A stretch of 64,000 nucleotides of DNA, taken from contig CALJGL010000013.1 in NCBI GenBank assembly GCA_938075155.1, positions 30,825-94,824 of the forward strand, read 5' to 3'. A program made the translations under genes and the position numbers. A model generated the notes under the pieces. It did no database searches. It saw only the letters and a list, made by a program, of their open reading frames with translations, and had not been told where the DNA came from. Positions within the stretch are counted from its first letter, which is position 1, and every line of letters begins with the position of its first letter. Positions 37,173 to 45,553 of the stretch are shown here, in pieces. This DNA comes from UBA12191 sp009937185. GTDB taxonomy: Bacteria; Planctomycetota; UBA8108; UBA1146.

Positions 37173-38495
37173 CTAGGGCTTTTCGAATGGCCCTTTGCTG
37201 ACGGCCCGCTCTCCGCCAGGTCCAAATTTCTGGACCTGTTGTGACAAGCTTTCATGGGAAGGGACCGCTGAATCCGGGAAGGGATGCTCTGGTGTCGATT
37301 CCACATAAAGACTTGTCGAAGGGAATGCAAAACCGACTTCAAGTTCCTCAGCCAGTCTGATGACTTGAATGAGGAAGTCTTGTTTGACCCGAAGCTCTTC
37401 AGGGTAATCCGCCACTACCATTCTGACATTGACGAGAATATCTAGACTGGAAGCGCCAAAGTCGACAAGAGCTGCCCGAACAGTTTCTGTTTCGATCTTA
37501 TTTTGAGACGCGGCGATCGCATGGATTCCTGCTGTGAAAGCTTCAATCTTTTCTGAAGGCGTTTCGTATCTCAGGCCGACAAGGGTTTTAAACCTTCGGT
37601 AATTTCTTTGCCCCATATTATCGATGACACCATTGACCAGCTCTGAGTTAGGAACACTGACTAAGGAGCTTTCAAAGGTTCTGATTCGGGTGCAGCGAAA
37701 GCCGATTTCTTCGACTACGCCCTGAATTCCACCGACTTTGACCCAATCTCCAAGAGAGAAGGGGCGATCAGCGAAGACCGTGATCGAACCAAACAGATTT
37801 GCGAATGTATCTTTTGCCGCAAGACTGACCCCGATTCCCAATACACCGAGACCTGTGACAAGAGGCATCACGTCTTCTCCTGTGCTTTGAATCAGGTAGA
37901 TGACGGCACCGGTCGTGACGAGTAACTTCAGGCTTTTTCTGATCATGGGTGCGAGCTGATCATCGAGTTTACTGTCGGTCTCGGCTGCGGATTCTTCAAG
38001 TCTTGAACTAATTAAGTCAACGAGGCGATATGCAAGTAGCAGTGCTCCAATAGTTGCCAGTCCTCTGACAGCCACTTCCATGAGCGAGTTGCCAAAGCCC
38101 TCAAACTTCAACAGAGGGTGAAGTGAATTGACAATTCCAGCAGAGGCGAACCAGCCCAGAGATTTACCGATGGAGTTGATGACTTCAGTGGTTTTTTTAG
38201 ATTGGCCTACTCTAGAAAGGAGTGGCTGAAGAAGCATGCCACCGAGATGTGAGGCGATCTTTTGAATCAGCCCTGCGACGACTCCGATAATAGCCAGGAG
38301 AAGCCATTGCCATTGTTCCAGAAACAAGATTTTGGTTTTCATTCCATCCGGAATCAGATTGTCGAGCCAAGTACTCATGGAACCCGCAGGATCTGCTACC
38401 GCTTCACCAGGAACCAGTGCTTGCACTAACGCGGGGAAAACAGTCATCAAGAGAAGAATGATGACTAGTCCTGTTAAAGAAAATCTGTTCGGCAT
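37173..38495 (-). CDS. MscS-family mechanosensitive channel
   Basis: Inner-membrane channel of 440 aa. An N-terminal signal-like helix and an extra helix precede the MscS core. The core has the pore-lining and beta-domain region GLGVLGIGVSLAAKDTFANLFGS (quoted as VSLAAKDTFANLFG). After it come GDWVKVGGIQGVVEEIGF and VSVPNSELVNGVIDN. The start at 38495 is chosen because AGGAAGGA lies 8 nt before it; the GTG at 38519 has none. It probably opens on hypo-osmotic shock. Confidence 0.9.
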   Translation of the reverse strand: MPNRFSLTGLVIILLLMTVFPALVQALVPGEAVADPAGSMSTWLDNLIPDGMKTKILFLEQWQWLLLAIIGVVAGLIQKIASHLGGMLLQPLLSRVGQSKKTTEVINSIGKSLGWFASAGIVNSLHPLLKFEGFGNSLMEVAVRGLATIGALLLAYRLVDLISSRLEESAAETDSKLDDQLAPMIRKSLKLLVTTGAVIYLIQSTGEDVMPLVTGLGVLGIGVSLAAKDTFANLFGSITVFADRPFSLGDWVKVGGIQGVVEEIGFRCTRIRTFESSLVSVPNSELVNGVIDNMGQRNYRRFKTLVGLRYETPSEKIEAFTAGIHAIAASQNKIETETVRAALVDFGASSLDILVNVRMVVADYPEELRVKQDFLIQVIRLAEELEVGFAFPSTSLYVESTPEHPFPDSAVPSHESLSQQVQKFGPGGERAVSKGPFEKP

Positions 38496-38556
38496 GGAAC
38501 TCGTCCTTCCTGGATTCACTCAAGGTATGTTGCCTCGATGATTCTGTGAGACATCC

Positions 38557-39708
38557 CTAGGGTAGGAATTTACCCGGATTCTTCAGTTTTCGGGGCAAAT
38601 ATTCTTCTATGACGTAGTTCAGGCCCCACATGGCTAATGCCTGTTGTTCAGCACGTACTCCCATGGACAACAATTGTTCAATAGCAGACTTCCACGATTT
38701 TTTACTTTTGAAAAACGGATCATTCTTAAGGGCGTCCTTGGCTCTTTTGATATCGACATCTTTCAAGGGGTGAGTTGGAAGTTCATAGTCGATGATGTCC
38801 TGGGGGGTGACACCAAGGTATGTCGCATTGGGTACGCAAAAGAACCTGTTGATATGAGCAGCATTTCCCGATCCCACCTTTAGTGTCCTATAGATATTGG
38901 AAATTCCGTAGGGGTCACAATCAACAAACGCATAGACCGGGATTTTCGCTTCTTCACTCAGTCTCCTGATGAATCTTCGGGTTGACCGAGTGGGTACTCC
39001 AGCCATATTGACAAGGATGCAATTGGAAGACTTCCAGAACTTATGACTTTGAAGTCTTTGAAAGACACCACCCGTTTCGATGGCGAGGACGAATTTCGCC
39101 TTTGTCTCAAAACTGAGGTGTTCTACGGAAGTGGGGATGGAGTAAGCGCCGCTTCCGAATCGGGTGCAATCGATGCGTTCGACTTCTCCAGATTCAATAT
39201 CGGGATCAAGGACAACGAGGTCTCCAGCAACTGCGCCGCCGTGCTCATCTGGGACAAATCGCAGTTGTTCCCTGCTGACGTCATCGACAGAAAACAAAGC
39301 TTCGATGTCATCCATGACAGTGTCTGACTCTGTTTGTTCGTCGAACTTTGCATCTTCCCAGTTCTTTGACTGATAATAGACGTCCCTTTTTGTAGCGAAG
39401 TCATTACTTCTCACCAAATCCCGTGAGAGTCCCATCATTCGTAGCGTTTGGGCGAAGCCTTTCACGGTGTTTACAGTTAGGGTGCGTTCTTTGCGGGCTT
39501 TGCCTATTTCCAAATATCCTTTTCTCTTGTCGTAGGAGACATTACTCAGACTGCGAACGGGAAAGCGCATCGCAGGCTTTCCTCGCTTGAGAATCTTCTT
39601 ATAGATTTCGTCCGCAGCATTTTCGATGCTAGAGATTGTTTTTTTGTCTTTGCGAGCATTATCCCGACGAACTTTGTCGAGATATGCGCGAGTCACTTTT
39701 TTTGCCAT
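38557..39708 (-). CDS. top6A: DNA topoisomerase VI subunit A
   Basis: Catalytic subunit of type IIB topoisomerase, related to Spo11. The winged-helix part contains the likely active Tyr in RDVYYQSKNW near residue 110. The Toprim domain shows FVLAIETGGVFQRL with its Glu, and FVDCDPYGI with the Asp pair, near residue 265. At 383 aa the length matches archaeal Top6A. Its gene lies directly after the B subunit (10-nt gap), so together they should form the A2B2 enzyme. Top6 is mainly archaeal and rare in bacteria. Confidence 0.93.
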   Translation of the reverse strand: MAKKVTRAYLDKVRRDNARKDKKTISSIENAADEIYKKILKRGKPAMRFPVRSLSNVSYDKRKGYLEIGKARKERTLTVNTVKGFAQTLRMMGLSRDLVRSNDFATKRDVYYQSKNWEDAKFDEQTESDTVMDDIEALFSVDDVSREQLRFVPDEHGGAVAGDLVVLDPDIESGEVERIDCTRFGSGAYSIPTSVEHLSFETKAKFVLAIETGGVFQRLQSHKFWKSSNCILVNMAGVPTRSTRRFIRRLSEEAKIPVYAFVDCDPYGISNIYRTLKVGSGNAAHINRFFCVPNATYLGVTPQDIIDYELPTHPLKDVDIKRAKDALKNDPFFKSKKSWKSAIEQLLSMGVRAEQQALAMWGLNYVIEEYLPRKLKNPGKFLP

Positions 39709-39718
39709 GAGTGATTCC

Positions 39719-41551
39719 TTACATCTTCCTACTACGCTCGAGAACGTCTGCGAGTTTTGATTCTGCTCCGGTTCTCTGCTGATCGCTCAAATCAAGTATG
39801 TCCTGCAGAGCGATTCCGATCTGAGGAATATACTTTTTGATGTAGTCTTTTTTCCGCTCAGCATCTGCTAATCTTCTTTTCTTTCGCAGATGAGTCGCCA
39901 GTTTTCTGCCGGCCTCCATGATGGCCAAACGCATTTCTTTCAAGATTTCGTCATACCCCGCCACAGCTTTCTTGCTTTCTGAAGTGAAGGGGACCCAGAC
40001 GCTGGCGATATGAACCAGTACTGCCAGTGGGCCGGTTGGCAATGCACCTCTGGCTTGTTGGACTTCGTAGTTTCTCCATGGTGAAGCCACGATGGATTGT
40101 GTGATGGCGCAGGCTCCTTGCTCATACTGCAATGGAACTCTGTTCGCAAATCGGAATATGGAAGCGAGGTCGTCACCCGGGAGTTCACCTCCATAGGCGA
40201 TTCCGGCTTCAACCTGAAAAGGATTACCCCGATATACAGCAGGTTGTCTCGTCACGGTGATCACCAATTCCGGATCAAAGTTTCGAGTCAGCGTTTTGGA
40301 CATCAGTTCTTCTCCGATGGGAGAGAGGCAATTTGTAGGGGGGGCCATCATTTTTGTGTTCTCGATGGCTTTATGTAAGATTTTGACGTCTGCACTAGAA
40401 AGTCGACGAGGTTGTCGGTCTGTGTCGACATCTTTGCCCAGCGCTACTGTTTCTTCACGGACTTTCTTCACGACATTTGGGGTTACTCTGCAAAATTCGC
40501 TGCACAGGAAACCGCTGACTGTCCTGGAGTTTGTTACCTTCATCATCTGCATCAGGATGCCCAATTCGACGCCATGAGGATGGGGAAGTATTTCGAGCGG
40601 AGGCTCAGGGAGATGCTTGGTGACTCGATTCCAAATGATGGGCTCTTCGTCGACCGGATTGATGTAGGTCAGCTCGACATGAGGATTCGCCAAGGATACC
40701 TGCTCTAGGAATGCATCGATGGAGTGCTTACCTTTTTTGTAAGTACCTTCGAGTTCAATGTGTACTTCGGTTCCGTGAGACCAATCCACTTCCACTTCAC
40801 GCTCTTTTTTGATGACGGGTTGATTTTTTGCCATATCGATAGCGAGCGTGACTTCTATCGCAGGTTTCCTTCTGGAAATTCTGCTGATTACTCTCATCGG
40901 TTTTCCTGTGGTTAGCGTCCCGTACATTCCTGCCGCACTGATGCCGATTCCTTGTTGTCCCCGTGTTTGTTTTCGGGCATGAAACTTGGATCCGTAAAGT
41001 AATCGACCAAAAATCTTAGGTAACTGTTCTTTAACAATTCCTGGCCCATTATCCCGGATCAGAATCTTGTGTTGATCTTCACTGATAGCAGTGACTTCAA
41101 GGTAGATTTCTGGGGTTATCTCAGCCTCTTCACAGGCATCCAAGGAGTTATCGATCGCTTCTCTGACGGTTGTCAGAAGAGCTCTCGCAGGACTGTCAAA
41201 TCCTAAGAGGTGTCTGTTTTTAGCGAAGAACTCACTGACGGAAATGTCTTTTTGCTTTGTAGCAAGAATATCCGCTTTGGTGATATTGGAATCCTTGGCT
41301 TTCGCAGGAGTCTTTTTTGAAGTCACCTTTTTTTTGCTCGTGGACTTCTTCTTATCTGAAGCCGGTGATCCTGAAAACAGATCAGCCTGCTTATGAGAAT
41401 CCTTGCTACTGCGACCATTTTTCGATGCCTTTTTACTGGGCGATCGAGAAGTTTTTTTCTTGGCGGCTTTTCCTGCTACCTTTTTCTTCGCAGTTTTCTT
41501 AGCGGCTTTTTTGGCCGTCTTTTTTCTGGATGGCGATTTTGTCGGGGGCAA
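39719..41551 (-). CDS. top6B: DNA topoisomerase VI subunit B with basic N-terminal tail
   Basis: ATPase subunit. GHKL motifs are clear: EAIDNSLDACEEA, IRDNGPGI and GQQGIGISAAGMYG. A transducer domain follows with the conserved region PPTNCLSPIGEELM. About 90 extra residues at the N-terminus are Lys/Ala/Ser-rich (KKTAKKAAKKTAKKK) and resemble histone H1 tails; typical Top6B has none. The start is TTG at 41551 with GAGGAGG about 4 nt upstream. The tail probably adds DNA binding. It is the first gene of the top6B-top6A pair. Confidence 0.92.
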   Translation of the reverse strand: MPPTKSPSRKKTAKKAAKKTAKKKVAGKAAKKKTSRSPSKKASKNGRSSKDSHKQADLFSGSPASDKKKSTSKKKVTSKKTPAKAKDSNITKADILATKQKDISVSEFFAKNRHLLGFDSPARALLTTVREAIDNSLDACEEAEITPEIYLEVTAISEDQHKILIRDNGPGIVKEQLPKIFGRLLYGSKFHARKQTRGQQGIGISAAGMYGTLTTGKPMRVISRISRRKPAIEVTLAIDMAKNQPVIKKEREVEVDWSHGTEVHIELEGTYKKGKHSIDAFLEQVSLANPHVELTYINPVDEEPIIWNRVTKHLPEPPLEILPHPHGVELGILMQMMKVTNSRTVSGFLCSEFCRVTPNVVKKVREETVALGKDVDTDRQPRRLSSADVKILHKAIENTKMMAPPTNCLSPIGEELMSKTLTRNFDPELVITVTRQPAVYRGNPFQVEAGIAYGGELPGDDLASIFRFANRVPLQYEQGACAITQSIVASPWRNYEVQQARGALPTGPLAVLVHIASVWVPFTSESKKAVAGYDEILKEMRLAIMEAGRKLATHLRKKRRLADAERKKDYIKKYIPQIGIALQDILDLSDQQRTGAESKLADVLERSRKM

Positions 41552-41650
41552 CCCGCCTCCTCATCCTTTTTTGGGACTAACTTGTCCGGGCGTGATCGAA
41601 TCCTAGCCCCTGATGGGGAAGCATCCAGTCCCGGATTTAATCTTCTCTGG

Positions 41651-42163
41651 TCAATCTTCTTCTGGCCAGTATTGGATCCCACCTTCAAAACCAGTTTCGA
41701 GGGCCTGAAGGGCGGCTTTCAGGTGGGGTGGGCGGAGGTCAAGGGAGTCAAATTGGTCTGGGGAGATCCATTCCAATGCTTCGGTGACCTCGACCCCGTC
41801 GATGCCATGTTCAAATTTCTCCAAAGACCCCTGTTTTGCCTGACAGTGGTAAATCAGAGCGATCACATGGAGATCAGAGGGCATTTCTGGAGATAGGCGA
41901 CGATGTCGCCCAGCGATAAATTCTCTCAGAAAGGCGGGTCTGAGTGATTCCACTTCAAGTCCTGTTTCCTCAAGGATTTCCCGTTTCAGGGCTATTTCCA
42001 GTGATTCTCCGTGATCGACATGGCCACCGGGAAGAAAGTGCCATGACCCATTGGGTCCTGATCCACTGGTGTCAACGGCTCTGAGGAACAGAATTTTGCC
42101 ATCTCGTTCAATGGCAGCCCTGACTGTGAAACCAGGGCGTTTTTTTCTCGGTTTTTGTATCAA
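41651..42163 (-). CDS. Nudix hydrolase
   Basis: Hydrolase of nucleoside diphosphate-linked compounds. The Nudix box begins GGHVDHGESLEIALKR and continues EILEETGLEV, with all catalytic Glu residues in place (GX5EX7REUXEEXGU). At 170 aa it is a stand-alone domain. Substrate unknown; sanitation of oxidised nucleotides or cofactor turnover are options. The start is a TTG at 42163 with GAGGA 6 nt upstream. It is divergent from the selenoprotein gene. Confidence 0.88.
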   Translation of the reverse strand: MIQKPRKKRPGFTVRAAIERDGKILFLRAVDTSGSGPNGSWHFLPGGHVDHGESLEIALKREILEETGLEVESLRPAFLREFIAGRHRRLSPEMPSDLHVIALIYHCQAKQGSLEKFEHGIDGVEVTEALEWISPDQFDSLDLRPPHLKAALQALETGFEGGIQYWPEED

Positions 42164-42288
42164 ATCGGTCCTCGATTTCCTCTAGGGCCCTCCCGTGGAT
42201 GTCGCCCTGTTTTTATGAAGGTATGCTAACCTGTAGCGACCTGCCACCGATCTCGGAACACGAGGACGGTGAAGAGATTGGAGTCCAA

Positions 42289-43335
42289 ATGATGATGCGA
42301 TCAAACCCTTTATGGTTGTGTTGGTTATTGATCTTGATGCCAGTAAGCCTGATTTCCACTTCGGTGCTCGAAGGGCAAAGCCCGGAAGAATTGGAAAGCC
42401 GGTGGAAGAAAAAGCAGGAGTCTGCGTTTTTAAAGGCCGTGAAGTGGGAGAGAACCCTCGATGCGGCAATAGAAAGGGCTCGGCGGGATAATCTTCCCAT
42501 CGTGGCTTATTTCACACGTTCTTATTCGCCATGACCGCCCTGTAAAGTTTTGGAGAGGGGTCCTCTTCAGTCCGATTGGTGGAAAAAGATGGCGTCGGGA
42601 GATTTCGTTCCCTACGTCAACATCAGTGCGCGTCTTCAGGATAAACCAGATCAGGAATTGTTGAGAGAAATCGGAGCCCGATCGTTCCCCACAACTGTAG
42701 TGATGGATGCCGATGGAAAGGTCATCCTTCGAAATGATACGGGGGGTAACTTCCGGCCCGATGCTGAAAAACGAGTTCGGGCTGCTGTGGAAGTAGCTTC
42801 TGAATTAGTCAAAGTGAGAGCACGGGTCAAAAGTGCTGAGCCAGGATCCGCAGAAGCCTCCGCTTCTGAGGCGAGTCTCTTGCTCTTGGAAGCCATCATG
42901 GAGATTAAAAAATCGACAGGTGAAGCTTTAAAGAAAGCGTCTCAGGTCACTGGTGTGGATCAGAATCTTTTGGAGAGATACCAGCGCTGGAGTGCCTACC
43001 AGCCGATCAATGAAATTCTTCAAAACTATGTTCGAGAAGCGCGCGCGAGTGATGCTGAAGGTCGGAAGATCTTATATTTGAAAGTCTCATTGCAAATGTA
43101 CGATCTCTACATGGCTGGAACTCGCTTGAACGATGCGAGAATAAGTCTTTTCTCTGATTATTGGAGACTGGTCTTCGATGGAGCCATTTCGAAAAAGGAT
43201 CCGAAGGTTGCCGAAGAATCCTTACAGATTTATCGAAGGGCATTTGGATCACGTCCGGATCTGAAACCTCGTGTCAATCGTATGAGTAGTCGGCTTTCAA
43301 GTTTGAGAGAAGAACTCAAAGGAGATTCGAAATGA
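42289..43335 (+). CDS. Exported thioredoxin-fold selenoprotein (UPPC active site, in-frame TGA)
   Basis: Read through an in-frame TGA at 42532-42534 (residue 82), this gives 348 aa. A signal peptide (NPLWLCWLLILMPVSLIST) is followed by a helix. The thioredoxin-like core is PIVAYFTRSYSP-U-PPCKVLERG, then GARSFPTTVVMDADGKVIL with the cis-Pro. The rest is a helical C-terminal region. TGA falls exactly where the first Cys of CPPCK should be, so Sec-Pro-Pro-Cys is expected. The same frame continues on both sides, and a SECIS-like hairpin follows the TGA. GGAG precedes the ATG. It probably acts as an envelope thiol or selenol reductase. It overlaps the arginase-like gene by ATGA. The alternative is a recent nonsense mutation of CPPC. 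Confidence 0.82.
42550..42570 (+). promoter_or_regulatory. SECIS-like hairpin downstream of the TGA codon
   Basis: 42550-42558 pairs with 42562-42570 (9 bp, two G-T wobbles) around a GGT loop at 42559-42561; the apex reads GGTC. The loop begins 24 nt after the TGA. Bacterial SECIS elements have a short hairpin 16-37 nt after UGA, with G early in the loop for SelB binding. This meets those rules. Confidence 0.72.
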
Positions 43336-44261
43336 GTGCTGACCCTATCGAGTTAATAGGAGTTCCTCTCGACCACGGTGCCGGGAGACGAGGAGTCTCG
43401 ATGGGACCTTCAGCCTTGCGTATTGCCGGGTTGGCAGCCGCCTTGGAGAGAATAGAACTATCTGTCATCGACTCAGGCGATATACCTGTTCCTAATCCGG
43501 AATCCGAAGATCCGGGAGATTCCACACAACGCTATCTCAATGTCGTTTCGACGACGTGTCAAAATTTGTGTGACAAGGTTCACGAGTCTCTCGACAGGAA
43601 TCATTTCCCTCTCGTTTTGGGAGGAGACCATTCCGTTGCAGTAGGGACGATTAGTGGTGTGGCTTCACATTTGAAGGCAAAGAAGAAGGACTCGAGTCCC
43701 AAAATCGGAGTGCTTTGGTTTGACGCACATGCGGATCTTAATACACCAGAGACCACTCCAACCGGTAACATTCACGGGATGCCGATGGCTTCCCTGTTAG
43801 GAAAGGGACCGAAGGGACTGACGGATATTGGTTATGTCGGTCAGAAGTTAGATTCTCATCGCATCGTTCAAATCGGACTGCGAGATCTCGACCCCGGTGA
43901 ACGGCGTCGCATCAAAGAGTCCGAGATTCAGGCTTATACGATGGAGGATGTCGACCGAAGAGGATTGTCTGTGATCTTAGAAGAAGCTATTCAGCATGTT
44001 CTTTCTGATTGCGATCATCTTCATGTGAGTTTTGATATCGATGTTATCGATCCTCGGTTTGCTCCTGGTACGGGAACTGCAACCGAGGGTGGCTTTACCT
44101 ATAGAGAGGCACATTTGGCGATGGAGATGGTCGCCGAAACTCAAAAGATGGGGTCGCTTGAATTGGTCGAAGTCAATCCGGTCTTAGATCAGTCAAATAG
44201 AACCGCCGAGGTAGGAGTCGCCATCATTGCGAGTGCTTTGGGGCAGGAAATCCTCGGCTAA
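43332..44261 (+). CDS. Arginase/agmatinase family ureohydrolase
   Basis: Mn-dependent hydrolase of guanidino compounds. The metal ligands are in GGDHSVAVG, WFDAHADLNTPE and SFDIDVIDPRFAPGTGT, with the substrate-binding region THGMPMA-like in GNIHGMPMAS. At 309 aa the length is normal. Detailed specificity (arginine, agmatine, formiminoglutamate) is not certain; overall layout and the N-terminus (IELIGVPLDHGAGRRGV) favour arginase. The start overlaps the selenoprotein stop (ATGA), so the two are translated together. Confidence 0.9.
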   Translation: MSADPIELIGVPLDHGAGRRGVSMGPSALRIAGLAAALERIELSVIDSGDIPVPNPESEDPGDSTQRYLNVVSTTCQNLCDKVHESLDRNHFPLVLGGDHSVAVGTISGVASHLKAKKKDSSPKIGVLWFDAHADLNTPETTPTGNIHGMPMASLLGKGPKGLTDIGYVGQKLDSHRIVQIGLRDLDPGERRRIKESEIQAYTMEDVDRRGLSVILEEAIQHVLSDCDHLHVSFDIDVIDPRFAPGTGTATEGGFTYREAHLAMEMVAETQKMGSLELVEVNPVLDQSNRTAEVGVAIIASALGQEILG

Positions 44262-44356
44262 GACGTAGGAATAACAGCGTCGCTGTTGTGAAACGTCAGG
44301 TGCCGTTCTATTATGAATCCTCATCAGAACTTCCTTCTGATTGATTGGGGATTCAA

Positions 44357-45553
44357 ATGGTACCTTCCGATAACGGCATCCCGGATAGCTGGCCACCGCC
44401 GCCACCTAAGAAACCCAGACAAGGATCTGGGTCGTCGGGTATTCCTGACATTCCACCGTATGCTGTTCCATTGATACTGCTGGGCCTAATAGTGGGTGGG
44501 ATGTTATTCCTCGTCCTGACAGGAAGAGCGGGCATCGTCAATATTGCTGACACAGAAGTGGCTGTCATTGTCAATTATATAACAGGTGAAGAAGAAGTGA
44601 TCCGGACTCCGGGTGTCGCGTTCTTCATTCCTTGGTTGAACGATGCGTATGTCATGGACAAGTCGCCTAACGAATTTGAAATGACGGGGGAGAGAGACCT
44701 CGATTATAACCACGTACAGGAGCTCGAAGTTCGAGCCTCTGACGGGTCAAAGTTTCGATTTGATAGCTTGTCCTTGCAGTACCAGTTGATCCCGGGAGAC
44801 GCTGCCTTAGTTCTTCAAGACAGCGGACCTAGAGACTCCTTTAAACGAAATTGGGTTCGTGCATTTGCCCGGGCTGTATTGCGTGATGAGTTTGGTCGAT
44901 ACTCCTCAGAAGCGATCGCTGATCCCAGTAACTACATGACAGCGACCAGTGAATCAAAGATTCGTTTGAACAAGTTCTTGAATCCTCATGGTATAGAAAT
45001 CCTGCAAATCATTACCCCTAAACCGATCTTTGTGGCTGAGGTTGAAAAAGCGATCGAAGATCGAAAAAATGCCAATCAGGAGGTGGAAAGATTGCGGATC
45101 GAGCAAACCAAATTGGTCAATGAACTCGATAGAAAGTTAGCTGAAACAGAGCGTACAAAGGCTTCTGAATATGAGGAGGCCCTCGGTATTCTCGGCGCAA
45201 GCAAGATCAACGCTGAGAAGGAACAAGTGAAAATTGAAAAGTCTGCTGACGCTTTCAAGATTAGTCAAATTAACGAAGGAAAAGCGGAGCAACTCAGGAA
45301 AGAAGCAGAAGCACGAGCCTTCGAGAATGCTGCGATTAAATCAGCTGAAGGTTTGGTTGCTCGTGTAAAGGCACTAGAGATGCGAGGCGAGATCTTGGTC
45401 AGAGAAGAATTGGCCAGACTCTTCCAACGAGTGCGTTTTAGCGTGGTTCCCTATCGTCGAGATCCTTCTCCGGTCAGGGTCGAGCATTTATTGCCGCCGT
45501 CCTCAGGCAATGCTTCTCCGGGAGTTCCTGAGTTGAAAGGAAATCGCCGATGA
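44357..45553 (+). CDS. SPFH/band 7 protein, first of a tandem pair
   Basis: Membrane-anchored prohibitin-like protein of 398 aa. One helix near residue 40 (YAVPLILLGLIVGGMLFLVL) is followed by the SPFH domain (GIVNIADTEVAVIVNY, GVAFFIPWLNDAYV) and a long coiled coil. Similar proteins (HflK/HflC) regulate membrane proteases or organise membrane domains. The start at 44357 has GGGG upstream. It overlaps the second band 7 gene by 4 nt. Confidence 0.85.
   Translation: MVPSDNGIPDSWPPPPPKKPRQGSGSSGIPDIPPYAVPLILLGLIVGGMLFLVLTGRAGIVNIADTEVAVIVNYITGEEEVIRTPGVAFFIPWLNDAYVMDKSPNEFEMTGERDLDYNHVQELEVRASDGSKFRFDSLSLQYQLIPGDAALVLQDSGPRDSFKRNWVRAFARAVLRDEFGRYSSEAIADPSNYMTATSESKIRLNKFLNPHGIEILQIITPKPIFVAEVEKAIEDRKNANQEVERLRIEQTKLVNELDRKLAETERTKASEYEEALGILGASKINAEKEQVKIEKSADAFKISQINEGKAEQLRKEAEARAFENAAIKSAEGLVARVKALEMRGEILVREELARLFQRVRFSVVPYRRDPSPVRVEHLLPPSSGNASPGVPELKGNRR

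Noticed and set aside
42199..42534. Reading the TGA at 42532 as a normal stop, giving a short ORF and a separate downstream gene from 42550
   Set aside because: Both parts share one frame, the break falls inside a CPPCK motif, the downstream part lacks a ribosome binding site, and a SECIS-like hairpin follows.
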